A stretch of DNA of 64,000 nt from Polytrichum commune (lineage: Eukaryota; Streptophyta; Polytrichopsida; Polytrichales; Polytrichaceae), in NCBI GenBank assembly GCA_950295325.1, contig OX485803.1:53521554-53585553 (forward strand). Direction: 5' to 3'. The position numbers were made by a program, and so were the translations under genes. Positions 37,437-50,419 of this stretch are shown in pieces; within the stretch, counting starts at the first letter, position 1; every line of letters begins with the position of its first letter. The notes under the pieces were generated by a model that saw nothing but the letters and a program-made list of their open reading frames with translations, was not told the DNA's origin and made no database searches.

Positions 37437-40400
37437 ATGTCTGCACTTCGATCGCCGGGTTCTTCGATTGGATTGAAGGCACCACAATTGCGGCTTGAGA
37501 GCGAGGCCTGTAATTGAATTTGGGCGCAATTGCAAATTTCCCACACTGTCATTCAATCCTCAGAAATCATGGTCGAAGATCATTCTGCTTAAGGTGTGAG
37601 ACTGCACCGCATTTGTTGTTGACCTTGAATTTCGTGTCTTTCAGCAATCGGGACAGTGTTTGTCAATTATGCTATCTCAAATTGATAAAAAGAAGACGGA
37701 GAAGAAGAAGATCAGATTGAGGGGATTTTGAGGTGGTTTTCTTGTGGATTTTTAGGGTTTTAAGGTTACGCTCGAGGTGGATGATTGCTTCGATGTGAAT
37801 GAGTTGATGGATGCTCCCTAATTTCGTTTCTTTCAGCAATCGAGGCATTTTTTTTTTGGTTATCTAAATCATCCGAAAATGATCAATATGTCAAAATCCA
37901 GTATCGGCGTAAGTGTAATTTGAGGTGGTTAGGTTGGTGTGGATTTTTAGGGTTGAGGTTCTCAGGGTTTAAGATCGAGGAAATAAAGGAGATGAACGAG
38001 CTGTTAACAGCTTGGAGCTGAGCGATCAGATGGGAAAATTTGGAGAACTTCTTTGGAATATTGAAGAACATGTGCACATTTCTGGTTATGTGGGTCATGG
38101 GAAAATGATTAAAATGTCAGAACCCAATACATGATTGAGAGTAATTTGAGGTGGTCGGGTTGGGTGGATTTTTAGGGTTGAGATTCTCAGGGTTTAAGAT
38201 CGAGGAACAGCGGAGATGAATGGGCTGTTAACAGCTTGCTTGGGGTTGAGGCATTAGGAGGGAAAATTTGGAGAAGTGCTTTGGAGCATCGAAGAACATG
38301 TTGAGTAAGTTCTGGTGACTCTTGAAGTGAGAGAAATGAAGAGCAGCGGGAGCGAGGGATTGGCGGGGCACCCGCACCGCGATCCATTTAAAACCTCAGG
38401 TTAATATTCACAACGTCCTCACTCCTCCATGAAAATTGTCTGTGGTCAATTTCACCTCCCTTCTACACAATGTCACACAAAATACGTCGTGAGGACACAA
38501 ACAGAATTTGAGTAGATTTTGGACAAGTATCATAATTCTTTCTGGTTTACGATTCCTCAATATTACTGTTAAACGTGGGTTCTGGTATTGCCAACTATTT
38601 GAACCTATAAGAATCCCAGTATGTCTGGGTAGGTAGTGGAACTTCTGGCATGGTTGTGTGCCTTTACATATTAGCGATGCAGCGAACCCCAAGCATATTC
38701 TTATAAGTGCACAATCGGTCACGATTGTCGAGAAATATTATCTGCTTTCCAGATTTTCATACACTACACCTGATGTTAAAAAAAGTGGTTGCCTTCATCT
38801 GAAAATCTCCAGATTCTCTCTCTTCTTCTTGTCAACTCTTTCAACAAGAGTTCAGTGTTATGTCTAATACCTAAAGCAGTTGCAAATTTCTCTACCTTGA
38901 AACATTTGTTGTGAATGTGTGTTTCCTTATAACTGGGTGATGCGCTCTGACTTGCTTGTTTTGCTAAGGTGATTGCATTCGGTACTCTCAGTAACTTTTC
39001 AGTCCCCATAACTACAAAGTAATTTGATTTTTTACAGTTGGGAAGGTTGCTGGGCAAAGACGACGACAACAAGCTCTAACAGTAGGAAAGGACAGACGGG
39101 AGTCCGTGGTTCGGGCGAAGCGGTTACGAAGGGCAGACCCTGCAGAGCACGGGAACGACAGTGGTATCCAGCTTGGGGCTGTTGGCATAGATGACGATGC
39201 AGCATACAAAATTCTGGAAGAAAAAACTGTGGCTGCTGTCCACAATCTCAAGAACTTGTATGCTTACCTCTGGCCGTATTTTGGTCCAACTCAATCTAAC
39301 CTAAATATATTATGTTATTGTTGGTGACCTTATTTCTCTATAACATATTGTTGGTGACCTCTACAAGTCCAGACTGATTCACTTGAGAGAAGATCATTGG
39401 CTGCGTGGCTGCTAGTATTCAGGCCTCTCATTTCGAGTAATAGAAGCAATGGTTTTTAATTGATTCCTCCTTAGAAGGTATTCGTTGAGCATGTTTAAGA
39501 AGTTGCCATGCACCTTCTTGCAAGCACACTCTAGCCCTCCAAAACATTGTTTCTACACACGTCCTAGTTGAACAAGTTTGTGTGGACTTTAGGTTATTAA
39601 TGTCTTCAACAGCATTACTGATGAGGTCCACATCTAATTGACTCTCATTTTGGCTGATTTCCAGAGGGAAAGGGACCGCTGCAAAGAAAATAGAAGCATT
39701 GCAAAGTTTGAGGCAGCTTTTGTCATGCACCGCATTCCCGCCGGTCCATGTTGCTGTGCAGGCTGGTGTGGTGCCCCTTCTTGTTGATTGTCTGGCATTT
39801 GGTGCCTCTGATGATCAGGTTAACCTTTCAATCTTTAGCAAGGATACTTTCCCTGACTTATTTGTCTATTTATCTATTCAACTGGAGTTGTTGGTTAAAA
39901 ATGTCAGCTGTCCCCTGCTTTCCACTTCTTTCAAGACTGTGCTGTCTGTAGAATTTTGGGTCATAAATACATTTTTGGTATGAATGGCAGCTGTTTGAGG
40001 CAGCATGGTGCTTGACCAATATTGCATCCGGAGATCCAGAACAAACGTGTGCTGTTGTGCCAGCATTGCCACTCCTCATCCTTCATCTTGGAGGTCAGGG
40101 TTTTGCTGATTGGAACTTGGTGTGTCTAATTTGCAGTCTTTCAGAAAACTAGGCTAAGAAAGGATGTAATGCATGGCCCCTGTAGGCTGTGAAGTCCTTG
40201 TGCTTTTAAGCATGTTACTGCCCTTGTTGTTGCAAGAATGAAAGGAGGAAAAATTAAATAGAGATGTGATGTGAATATATGGTTTTTGTAAGGACAGGAA
40301 AAAGTGCTATTCATGTGGTTGAGCAGTGTGCTTGGGCACTTGGTAATGTTGCTGGAGAAGGTGAAGATCTTCGTGATGTTTTACTCCGACAAGGAGCACT

Positions 40401-43400
40401 GCCCCCATTAGCCCGCCACCTGGCGTCTTCCCAGCTTACTCTGGCTCGCACAGCTGCCTGGGCCTTGTCGAATATTATCAAAGTAATTCTCCCTCAATTA
40501 AGCCTTTCCATACAAGAGTCCTACGTATGGCAGTTTTAAAATATTTTGAAGCCTCCTATACGGTATCCTAGGTAAGGCAGACAATTTTGAAACGGTCACT
40601 TCAAGCGTTGTGTATAGCTATACTATCACTAGAATGCTACGTTTTAAAATGTTTCTTGTTATCAATTGAAACGGGTTTCCAACGCACCAAAGCATGCCTG
40701 CTTTGAATTCAGCATGCAAAAGTTATAAGGGTTCAAAGTTTTATTGGTAAATGACCCAAAACCATCAGGGGAGCCTGATGTTAAGGTGGTGGACATTCTC
40801 AAAATTAATATGTACTTATCATGCTAGATTTTAGAGTGTTGGTTTTGGGCAGGGCAATGGTTTTAGCATGCTCTTTATTAAGATTGAACATTTTTTTCTG
40901 AAGTTATGTGGTGAAATGTTTTCCCTGCATGAAAGCTCTTGATTGTCATTGAAATGCATTGAGTTATTCCTTGAATATGCATTCATGGCTATTCTTCAGG
41001 GTCCTAACCCAAAAGCAACAGTAGAGCTCATGAAGATGGATGGCATTATTGACACTATAGTTCGCCATGTATCTAAAGGGTAAGGATTCGAAACTTGACA
41101 CTCCTCTTTTCATTGGCTGTTTCATGCTGTTTTAATATCAACATCATCCTCACTAGAATGTCTGTTTGAAGATTTTATCTATATCCAAAGAGTAATTAGA
41201 TACGGGTGCTCTTTCTCTACTACTTCAGTGTTGAAAATTTTCACAGAAACAAACTATAAGAACGTGAAGGGTAACTGCACATGATTGATTCTTAACATTG
41301 CAAGAAGGCTCAATACTCGGTTAGAATTTTCTGTAAGGATGAAACTGTTCTCTTCATTACTTTGACAACAAACGAGCAAACATTTCTGACTGCCATACAT
41401 GTTCTTATACAAATATGTAATCCTCACGCAGGATAAACACTTCCCAGTGTAGAATAAACAAGAATCTAGAAAGAATAATGGGGAGAGGAAGAAAGATATT
41501 TGGATTTCAAAAGTGAGCTTTTGGTTACAACAAATAACTATATCACATGTTTAACTTCTCCAATCCATGTTTGGTTTGTGTACATGGTAGTTTCTTTAGA
41601 TTAGGCACAGACTGTACTTAATGAGCATATTGCAGCGATCCAGGCATCTTTGGAATAATTGCTGAATATGACTGTATGTTTTTGGAAGTTAACAATTGGC
41701 ACCAGTAGATTGACCTGGTTTTTTGGGGTGACTTATGGGTGGGGCACAGAGACGAAGAGTTGGTTGTAGAAGTTGCATGGGTTCTGGTGTATGTATCATC
41801 TATGTCTGATGTGCATACAAATCTCCTCATAAATGCAGGCATCCTCCCTCCACTTATTGCTCGCCTGGCCTCTTCAAGACATCTCCCTTTGTTGACACCG
41901 GTACATCTACATCAGAAATTTTCATAGGCATAATCATTATGTTTAAAGAATTTAGTATTGAAATAACATCATGTACTATCAATAATATTTATCTATCTAT
42001 CTATCTCTATATAATATGTCACAGTGTACTACTGCATAGCAATTTTTTATGTGAGAATCATAAACATTTTGTAACTAAATCACGTTGTCTACCACTATGT
42101 GTTATTTTAGTAGTAATATACGTGATAATTTCACACTTGGAAGTTTGTGATGCAGTATGCCTCACCTAGAATGTAGTATCATGCAGATGTTGGCATATTT
42201 TTTTGTTTAATGTCAACATCTTTACCTCCACCTCCATTTTTCTTCCTTGTTTGTGCTTGTTTTTGGTCCTGATTTTTGTCATCCTCCTCCTAGCTTGTTG
42301 ATGCGGCCTAGTGGGTGCGGGTGTGAACTCAATTTTTGTGACATTTCTGAAATGGGTGTATCAAACAGGTTCTACGAAGCATTGGCAACATAGTGGCCGC
42401 TGATAATATAAAGGTTGATGCTGTTTTGGCTGCTGGCCTATCTAACCCAGGTGAATTATTAAGGTTCTGAGAGGTTGTGCTGTCTTGATGTAGTCAGAAC
42501 TGCACTGCTTCAAAATTCCAATTCATGGATTTCAAAATATATCCGCATTGATATTAGAGTTATCCTCTAACTCAACCTGACTTTTGGTCAGGAGTTGGTT
42601 GTTTTGCATTTGGCATGTATGATCAGAATATGCGGAGTAAATACTGGATTCTTTGTCATGAGATTGTTTTTACCTCTTACATTAATGTTGCTGAAAGGTT
42701 ATGCCTTTGTTCTATTAAGAGATCTTCATACAGTGTCCGAAATGCAAATCATGATTATGCAAACGGCACTGCAATTCTGGATTTTCCACTCTGGTGACAA
42801 GCTACCGACCTGGGGATTCTTTTATCCTAGCTTATTATTGACGGCAGGTTATATTTGTGGTGACCAGGAGGAGTAATTGGTGCACTCGCAAGATGTCTTG
42901 AGAGTGAGCATCGTACTTTGCAGAAGGTGCATTTCTTGAACCACACTGCATCTCATGTTCACTTGTTCAGCTAACTTGTGCTCTTGTTGGGTGCTGCTGA
43001 TAATGGGGGCTAACGGCAATGGCAGTTCCTATATTTGAATTCCTAACCATGAATGATCATCTTTGACAAAAAAAAGATGGTTTGCTGGTTAGATTGAGTT
43101 TAGAGCTTAAACTTGAGAGTTTCAGGAGTGTGACACTGGCAAGCTTTCATTCAAAGCTCAAACTACTGAGAGCTTGACGAATCTTCAAGCTGTCAATAGT
43201 CTGAGCAAGTGGAAAGTGGCCATGGTCAAAGTGAGATGTCAAGGGGGCATGATACTGAACAAAGAAACATCCATGATGAGCCAAAGAACGCTTGAATGGC
43301 TATTGGCCTGGGGCTCAAGCTCTCGACATTCCTAAGTTACCTACCTCATGGAGGTAGCTTAAGATTTTGACCGAGAGCTTGTGGTAGTTGTTCCACATGA

Positions 43401-45076
43401 GATCCATCAGGCGCTGTCTAGGCATTGGAAGCCCAGTAGAATGCTCAAAGATCATGTGTAAAGTGGATTGGAGTGGACAAGCATGCACAAGAGGCTTCCC
43501 GTCAATGAATAGGCCTGTTATTTTGAGCTCTCAATTCGAGCTCTGGTGTAGTGGAGCCCAGAAGAACTCTATGTATAGCACTCGGGCCTCGAGAGTGTCA
43601 ATTTTTGTGTTCTAGGATATCATGTGTGATAGAATTTTGCTACCCTACATTAGGTAACAAGTACTTACAAAATCATGAAATTTCTTCTAGAGCAATTAAA
43701 CCATTGACATCATATTTGTGAATTGTTTTGAATGATATACTTATCATGATTTTCTTTAGTAATTTTTTTGGTTAATTTCTATGTCATTCTAGTTAGACAC
43801 GGTAGGTTTTTTAGACAAAAGAGAGGTCAACAAATCTTGTGACCATACTTTGATAAGTTTTCAACCAATTTTCTGATGCATATGTACTTTTATTTCTATC
43901 CAACAGGGTTTGAACTTGACAAGGGAATGGCCTGACTTGCTATTTTTGCTGTCTGCAGGAGGCTGCATGGGCAGTGTCAAACATAGCTGCAGGCTCCTTA
44001 TTACACAAGCAAGCTGTGTTTAATGGAGGCCCAGTGCCCCCTCTCCTACATTTACTAGCCACAGCTGCCTTTGATGTAAGAAAAGAGTCAGCTTATGCAC
44101 TCGGTAATTTGTGTATAATGCCACGTGAACAAGGAGCAGAGGGGACACCCATTTTGGAACATTTGACAGTACTCGTTGACCGAGGCTGCATTCCTGGATT
44201 CATTGCTTTGGTGAAGTCTCCTGATCTAGAAGCGGCAAGGTTGGGGCTTCAGTTCTTAGAGCTGGTGAGTGATGAATATATTTTGGGTAGGAAGTTTTAT
44301 TTCTAATTTTCCTATAACTAATCTCTAAGGTATTGGACTTAATCCTCTAACTCAACATGACTTTTGGTCTGGACTTGGTAGTTTTGTGTACAACACCTTT
44401 CATGTTCAGTAGGTTTCGGTGCATGCTTCGAGGTCATGTGGAGGTTTGAATGAATAGCCTTGTATATTGGTTCATCAGGGGTTAAACTCATTTGGGCATT
44501 CCAAGAGTTGCTAAAATGAGTTTGGCTTCCAATGAACTGAAATGGATTCCTCTTCATTCAACTTCAAACACTACCTCTGACCATGGACCACAAGTGGGAA
44601 GTAATCATTGAATTTCTATGCAAAACAACCAATGAGAAAGTATAGGGCACCAACTCCTATTGAAAAGTCCCATTGAAATAACGGAATATTCTATTATCCT
44701 GCATGGATCTAGGACTGCGTACATTGAGCTGTGCTGTTCGGGATGCTAATTTTCATTGCTATGCAAAACACACCACATTCAGAGTTTCCTCAGCTCAAAC
44801 TCATGATATTGGTCGGAATTTCAACAGGTTATGCGAGCATTACCTGATGGAATGGGTCCAAAACTTGTGGAGAAAGAGGATGGGATTGCTGCGATGGAAG
44901 AGCTCCAGTTTCATGACAACGAAGAGCTGCGAATTATGTCAAATACACTGGTTGACCAATACTTTGGCGAGGATTATGGCTTGGAAGAAGAATATGGACC
45001 TGGTGTTATGGATACCCTGAGGACCGAGGATGATACAGATTACCCCCCTTGGCGGAGAGGCGGGCTGATTGCTTAA
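37437..45076 (+). CDS. IMPA9: Importin subunit alpha (IMPA-9-like, divergent ARM-repeat nuclear import adaptor)
   Basis: Binds nuclear localisation signals and, through its IBB domain, importin beta. Exons: 37437-37509, 39038-39257, 39665-39818, 39991-40093, 40298-40482, 41000-41079, 41750-41900, 42369-42450, 42868-42926, 43959-44264 and 44828-45076. All are GT-AG with closing phases, giving 553 residues against roughly 540 for the Arabidopsis protein. Exon 2 has the basic IBB (GKVAGQRRRQQALTVGKDRR, then RAKRLRR). Later exons carry ARM repeats with the usual Trp-Asn pairs: AAWCLTNIASG, EQCAWALGNVAGEGEDLRDV, RTAAWALSNIIKGPNPK, EVAWVLVYVSSMSD, LRSIGNIVAADN, EAAWAVSNIAAGSL and ESAYALGNLCI. The C-terminus DNEELRIMSNTLVDQYFGED matches IMPA-9 rather than the IMPA-1 type. 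Exon 1 (MSALRSPGSSIGLKAPQLRL) is the least certain: it rests on phase fit and a GTAATT donor, and another first exon in the 1.5-kb intron is possible. Confidence 0.93.
37625..38335. repeat. Tandem duplications in intron 1 of importin alpha
   Basis: GTAATTTGAGGTGGT then TTTTTAGGGTTGAG, CTCAGGGTTTAAGATCGAGG, GCTGTTAACAGCTTG and GAAGAACATGT occur in the same order from about 37913 and about 38139 (offset 226 bp). AATTTCGT-TCTTTCAGCAATCG recurs at about 37626 and 37820, so an older unit of about 194 bp lies upstream. Confidence 0.85.
41985..42012 (+). repeat. TCTA microsatellite in importin alpha intron 7
   Basis: Runs of ATCTATCTATCTATC followed by TCTATATAA. It resembles the SINE tail, but no SINE body lies next to it. 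Confidence 0.7.
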
Positions 45077-46782
45077 CTATGCAGCAGATATTAGTTGGGG
45101 CTTTAAGCTGATGACATGTTCAACCAAGTTGAGTATGCACATACCTTGTGTGACTACTGAAAAGACATGGAAGTCTGTAAGCGTAAATTATGAACTTGGT
45201 GCTTCATTCAAAATTCTCGCCTGTCAGTTGTTCACGAGAATGTGGGAAGCAGGGAATATCCCATCCACATTATGAAGGCAGCTCAGAGCAGCCTGATTAT
45301 GTTAAAAAGCATATGGAGAGAGCACAATTGTGGAAGTTTCAACTGACATTCAAAGATGGTCAAAAGATTGAAGCACGAGTTAGCTGTTTATAGTTCTTGA
45401 GGAATACTGTATTCAAGAAATGGACTCCTCTTTTAATCTGGCTGCTTGTTCTTTGCTTCAAAGCAACACTTTGTTCATAGTTGTAAATTGTTTCGGTTTT
45501 CATCCTCTTCTTTGGTTCATATGTTTGATTGTCTGGTTATTATTTGACCAGAGGAGATTTTAGATGGCTTGAAATAGACCTCAGCAATATAATATTTCTA
45601 GTACATGGTCTTAGTTAAAAATTGCTGTGTAAGCTCATCAGGTGTTTCGTAATCATACCACACTGGTGTCTACATCTAGAACAGAATAAGCCCTTGGTTC
45701 TTCTTTTTGCAGAAGTTCAATTGATATCATTATATTACATATTCAACATCCTTTTGCGAACAGTGGTTTAATACGAAGTGACTATCCTGTCCTGATGTTG
45801 CACTCTTTCTCCAGGGTCCACTGGTTGTCTGCATACATTTCTGAAAAATCTAAATTGTTCTGAAATATAAGCTGTGTACGAAATCTGGTTTCCAACATTA
45901 CATAGGCATGTTCAAAATTTCATTTCAACTTCATGTGGTCCTCTGCTTGTCACAATGCTCCTCCTTGGCATCAATATTTGATTGACTGGGTCTGCAAGTT
46001 TCATTATCAAATTTATACTGGAATAGTGTACCCAACGAAGATAACCACTTACCTTACAATAGTGCTTACCTACCATTGTTGTTGAGTAAGAGGATTCTTG
46101 TAGAAAAGAACTACATTGGTAAGCAGGCCTAACTCAGTCACTCATCTCAAACAGACACATATATCTGAGTAGTCTGTGGTTAGGTCTGGATCTAAGAATG
46201 GACACCACAAAGACATTTGTTTGAAAGAGATTGCACTATGTGCTCCTAAGTTGGTAACCATTGTAGACTCAGTAGTCGACGTAATTTGGGGGCACCAATA
46301 TGATCATGTAATAACAAAGACAAGCTTCACTTTGACAATGAATAAGATATTGATATAAGCTCCAAAATATATGAAGAAAATGGCTACGGGTGCGATTTGG
46401 ATTTGCTAATCATCTGGCACTAATTGTGTGTTTTCATATCCTAGGAAAAGTGGGTGTAGAGGTAAGAGAGCTTGTTTAAGGTCCGCTTATCTTAGTTGTT
46501 GGTTGTTAAAAAATGCAGACCATGTGGCAAGATGTTATTTATATGGTAAATGAACATCTCAAAGGCTTGTTTAAAGTCTTGATGTGTCTCACACATGGTT
46601 AGATCAAGAGATTTGCTGACATGTCTATTTCTGATTGGATACAAGAAACCACATTAATACACGTAATCCATGACCTTACCATGATATGATCATCATGTCT
46701 AGTAATAGACATCCTATCACGGCTTGGCAAGTTGAACGCCTACTATAGTCCGTGACATGGCTCCTTGCATCCATTACTTAGT
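45077..46782. other. 3' flank of importin alpha and convergent intergenic region
   Basis: 45077-45600 is likely 3' UTR. A family A copy lies at about 46140-46460. No other gene is seen before the convergent minus-strand gene. Confidence 0.55.
46140..46460 (+). repeat. Dispersed repeat family A copy
   Basis: AACAGACACATATATCTGAG, GTGGTTAGGTCTGGATCTAA, GACACCACAAAGACAT, TTCACTTTGACAATGAATAA and CACTAATTGTGTGTTTTCAT match the copy at 1340 closely. Confidence 0.75.
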
Positions 46783-49700
46783 TTATGAAATGTACATGAA
46801 TATGGTCGGGATTGAATCAACGTACTGGATGAGATGCAAAGGGTTGTTGATGTGATCAACACCGTCCTTGTGAATGCCATGGCAGCCCAACATGGGAAGC
46901 ATGGGGCTATCCACCTCCTGTGACAGGATGATATTCTCAATGTCGGAATCTGGTAAGTCGTGTAGAGGACTGTGCCATTTTCCATATCCACGAATATTGT
47001 CGTCATCCAGCAAATTTTGTGGTGATTTCATGCCTTTGGGTTGGGCAATATTTCCAATTGATGCCTCATCAGACTCGAGCCCCATGTTTGTTGTTTGTGC
47101 TGAGGAGGGGTCAGCAAAGTAATCCATAGGGTTGCTTTTTGTGGTGATGATTGGGAATGCAGGCTTCACAAATGGGTCTGCTGGCCTATCTACTGCAATC
47201 ACAACAATCCAACTTATTAGATAGAAATTCGTTTCTGTTGGTATTGACGTGTATTCATCAACATTAGAAACATTTGGTCTTTCAGCAAGTACACCAGAGT
47301 TTTAGCTGGTACGAACACACTTTTTTAAGCTGCTCAAATACAACAAGCTGTCATCTAGGGCCAAAGTCAAACACCTCTGCTTCAATTCACCAAAATTGGG
47401 GGTTTCAATACCATTTCCATGTTTCTTAAACATTTATAAATTGTCAAAGGTAGGGCGAAACTCCCTACCAAAATATGAGGTTTTGAGAGGTTTTGAAGGA
47501 TGACTTCAATGTGACATTAGCATGAGATAGGTGTGCACCATTTGGTTGGGGAAATCAAAACTTCGTGAATCTTACAGGACAATGGAGTGATAGTAAGGGG
47601 AGGTAGCTTGGACTTCCGGGTTTCAACAAGGCTTGATGAACATTGGTTTATGTCAATCCCATGATGCCTACATTCGTGTTCGGATTGCTCAGTGAGCAAT
47701 TCTTTGGCTTGTTGTTCTACCGGTGCCGTAGAATCTGGTTCTTCCTGTGAACAAGAGAAGAACTTTATCATGTTTTCTGGACTATTAACCTTACCTCTCA
47801 CTTGTGACACTTATTCCTCATTTGAAACAAAACCTTGTGAGAATCAATCCACTAATACTGGCCATCATGTGTTAGCTTCCCCTTACCCCAAATCCCACAC
47901 CACTGTTCAAGATCTCTCCATGAGTTGTGACACTTTATTAGAGATTGCTCATTGTCTAACATTGCAAGCTTGAGATATGTGGAAGTAGCAAATGCTACAA
48001 TGTCTATTTGGGAGCCAATCTAACTAATGTTGGTTTGGTATATAGGTGAATGCATGTTATCAATAATCAAAATCAATAGTAGTATGAAAAAAAATCTACA
48101 TGTGGTATCAAAATTGTAATACGAATCCAATATTGGTATCTGGTAGGTACCTCAATGTGAGAGCATAGATTCTTTGTATACTTGAGTTAGTATTCGTGTC
48201 TATACCATTTTGAACCATATGGATACAAGGCCGATTTTGCCTAGGTATGTTGATTCTTGCTTGATAAATAGACCATAATGGTATCGAAAACAAAAAGACC
48301 ATCTAATGCACACACCCTACTGGTATCGAGAAGATGTGAAATCCTCACTATAGATACAAAAATGGTATCAAAGAATGATGATACCACACCACCACTGGTT
48401 AGAACCAATGTTGAATTGGTATTGTCTTTTTTTTTATACCATTTGGGTATCTATAATGAGGATTTCATACTTTCCAACGGGTACGGGTATTTGACTGTAT
48501 ATTTGTTTTCAGTACCATTCGGGTCTATCTATCATGCAAGAACTCTCATACCTAAGTAACATTACCCTAGTATCAATATGGTTTAGAATGGTATGACTTC
48601 AAATAATGACTTGGGTATACAAAAATTCTCTCACCTTGGCATACCCACCAAACATCAATATTTGACTGGTATCACAATTTTGATGTCCAGAGGTAGGTTC
48701 TTTGATACCATTATTGATGTTGATTATTGATACCATGCATTGACCTATACACCAGTCCAACATTGGTTGTAACCTCCTTCAAACAAACTAGAACTGACAT
48801 GACCGGTGACTGCAGCATTTACAGAACGTTTCCCATGAAACTGTGACCTTTGGTGAATCAAGTGCAGATATGGAATTCAAATGGGGAACTTCACACTGCA
48901 CGCCGTCAGTTGCAAAATGTTTACAGTGTGCTTGAACTTTGAGTTGAGCACAAGTACAGCTTACGTCCAGGTCAACAATCTCTGCGTTCCGTAGCGATGG
49001 CAAAGCTTGAACCTCGTCAAGCTCTGGAGCCGCACTCACATACCCGATCTGCACAGCAAATCATAATAATTAGGTATTGGATCCGCACCTGCTAATCCCC
49101 ATGCCTAGTGAGAAGTGGCGAGATTTCTATGATCCCTGACCACAATCGAGTTTATCTACTTTCTTACAATCAATCATCAGGACTGTTCAACTCGTATACG
49201 CTCCTAAGGCAAGGGGTTTCGATCCTCGTATCTAGGACGATGATGAAGTTGGGAGGCTACCATCAAGACTGTTCAAGCAGGATAGGCAAGTAGTCGGGCG
49301 ATGATGAAATTTGGAAGCTAACATAGCCAGAAAGTCAGCGCCAAACGTATATGCAAGGAATTTAGGATCCCTAGCCCAACCCACATTCGAGCTTTAGCGC
49401 AAGGATACTTTTTCACAATCTAAGATCGGTACTGTCTAACTTGTAAGTATAGGCAAGTGGTTCCAATGATCATCTCCAGGACGATGATGAAGTTGGGAGG
49501 CTACCATAGCCCAAATTTTTGTGATCCGTAGTCCAACCCGCAACCACTTTTAGCGCAATGATACTTCTCTTACGATCTACCATCAAGACTGTTAAATTGT
49601 ATAGACGAGTAGTGTCAAGCCTCCATCGGACGATGATGAGGAGGATGATGATGAAGTTGGGAGCCTAACTTAGCCGGGAAGTCAGCACCAAAAGTATGCA

Positions 49701-50419
49701 AAATTGTTATGATGCCTACGCAACTCTCAATCAATTGTAGCGCAAGGATATCTTCGTACAATCTACCACCAAGATCCAAGATTGTTCAACTCGTGTAGGC
49801 TAGTGCCAACCATCAAACTAGGAGGCTGCCATACCATAGCCGGGAAGTCACCACCGAAGGTATGCTTGGCGACTGATGCTTGGCCACTGCTCATAAGAGC
49901 ATCGAGAATCGCCGTTCCGGTGAAAATGCCAATGGCCGAAGTGGAGCATCCTTGATGATCCTCCAAGTCGCACACATCGCTCGCCAACATAGCCACCACT
50001 CTGCTACTGCCACCGACGTCATCCTCATCCACATTCGTTGGAGTTGTCGTCCCTCCTGTCAACACCGCCAATGCAGTGGCCCCATGTGCATCATCGACAT
50101 CCTCCGTCCTGGATGCCTTCAAACCTGAATCCGCCACAGTAGCCTTGATGTCCTCCTCTCTACCGGGCAGTTCAGAATCTGCACTGGAAGATGAAAGGCT
50201 ATCCCTGCCAGGGATTTTGTTGCAAATGCACTCTGAGAAATCAAAGTCGTGGCTACTTCCCACCGGGATGGCGTTCAATGCTTGTGCCGGGGGTGCGTTG
50301 CGGCTCTGTTGATGGACTATGGCGCCCACGGCACATGGCTCCGAGACGTCATCTTTGGAGACCCCACATCCAATTGATTTCAGCAGTTTCATAAACCTCC
50401 CAACCTTGCTGAGCGGCAT
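46783..50419 (-). CDS. Unrecognised protein, four exons (415 residues)
   Basis: I do not recognise this gene. The model has exons 50419-49835, 49048-48965, 47744-47576 and 47192-46783, all GT-AG; phases close and one open frame of 415 residues results. Exon 1 (195 residues) starts MPLSKVGRFMKLLKSIGCGV and is rich in Ser, Asp and small residues, with an acidic patch (NVDEDDVGG). Exon 3 begins EEPDSTAPVEQQAKELLTEQ and is rich in Cys/His near SEHECRHHGIDINQC. Exon 4 begins with DRPADPFVKPAFPII and has YFADPSSAQTTNMGL. No signal peptide or membrane helix is apparent, and much of it looks disordered. The exon 2 donor (GAC|GTAAGC) was chosen by phase and consensus; the frame stays open further, so exon 2 could be longer. 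Intron 1 holds tandem repeats and intron 2 holds a foldback element. It may be lineage-specific. Confidence 0.6.
48021..48776. mobile_element. Foldback (long inverted repeat) element in intron 2 of the unrecognised gene
   Basis: Nearly the whole 750 bp is one imperfect inverted repeat. The left arm begins AATGTTGGTTTGGTATATAG and the right arm read in reverse begins AATGTTGGACTGGTGTATAG. Both continue with ATGCATG-TATCAATAATCAA, TCAAAATTGT and TTGGTATC/TGGTATCT, meeting at about 48395-48400. GGTAT(A/C) words recur throughout. It has no coding capacity. Arm fragments occur at about 26790-26960 and 60005-60490. Confidence 0.85.
49100..49860. repeat. Tandem repeat filling intron 1 of the unrecognised gene and including the exon 1 end
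   Basis: About four diverged units share GACGATGATGAAGTTGGGAG, CTACCATCAAGACTGTT, TAGCGCAAGGATA and (at three sites) CATAGCCxGGAAGTCA-C-CC. The last motif is the reverse of the exon 1 3' end at 49835-49855, so the repeated unit includes the exon-intron boundary. Units are roughly 150-220 bp. Confidence 0.85.
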
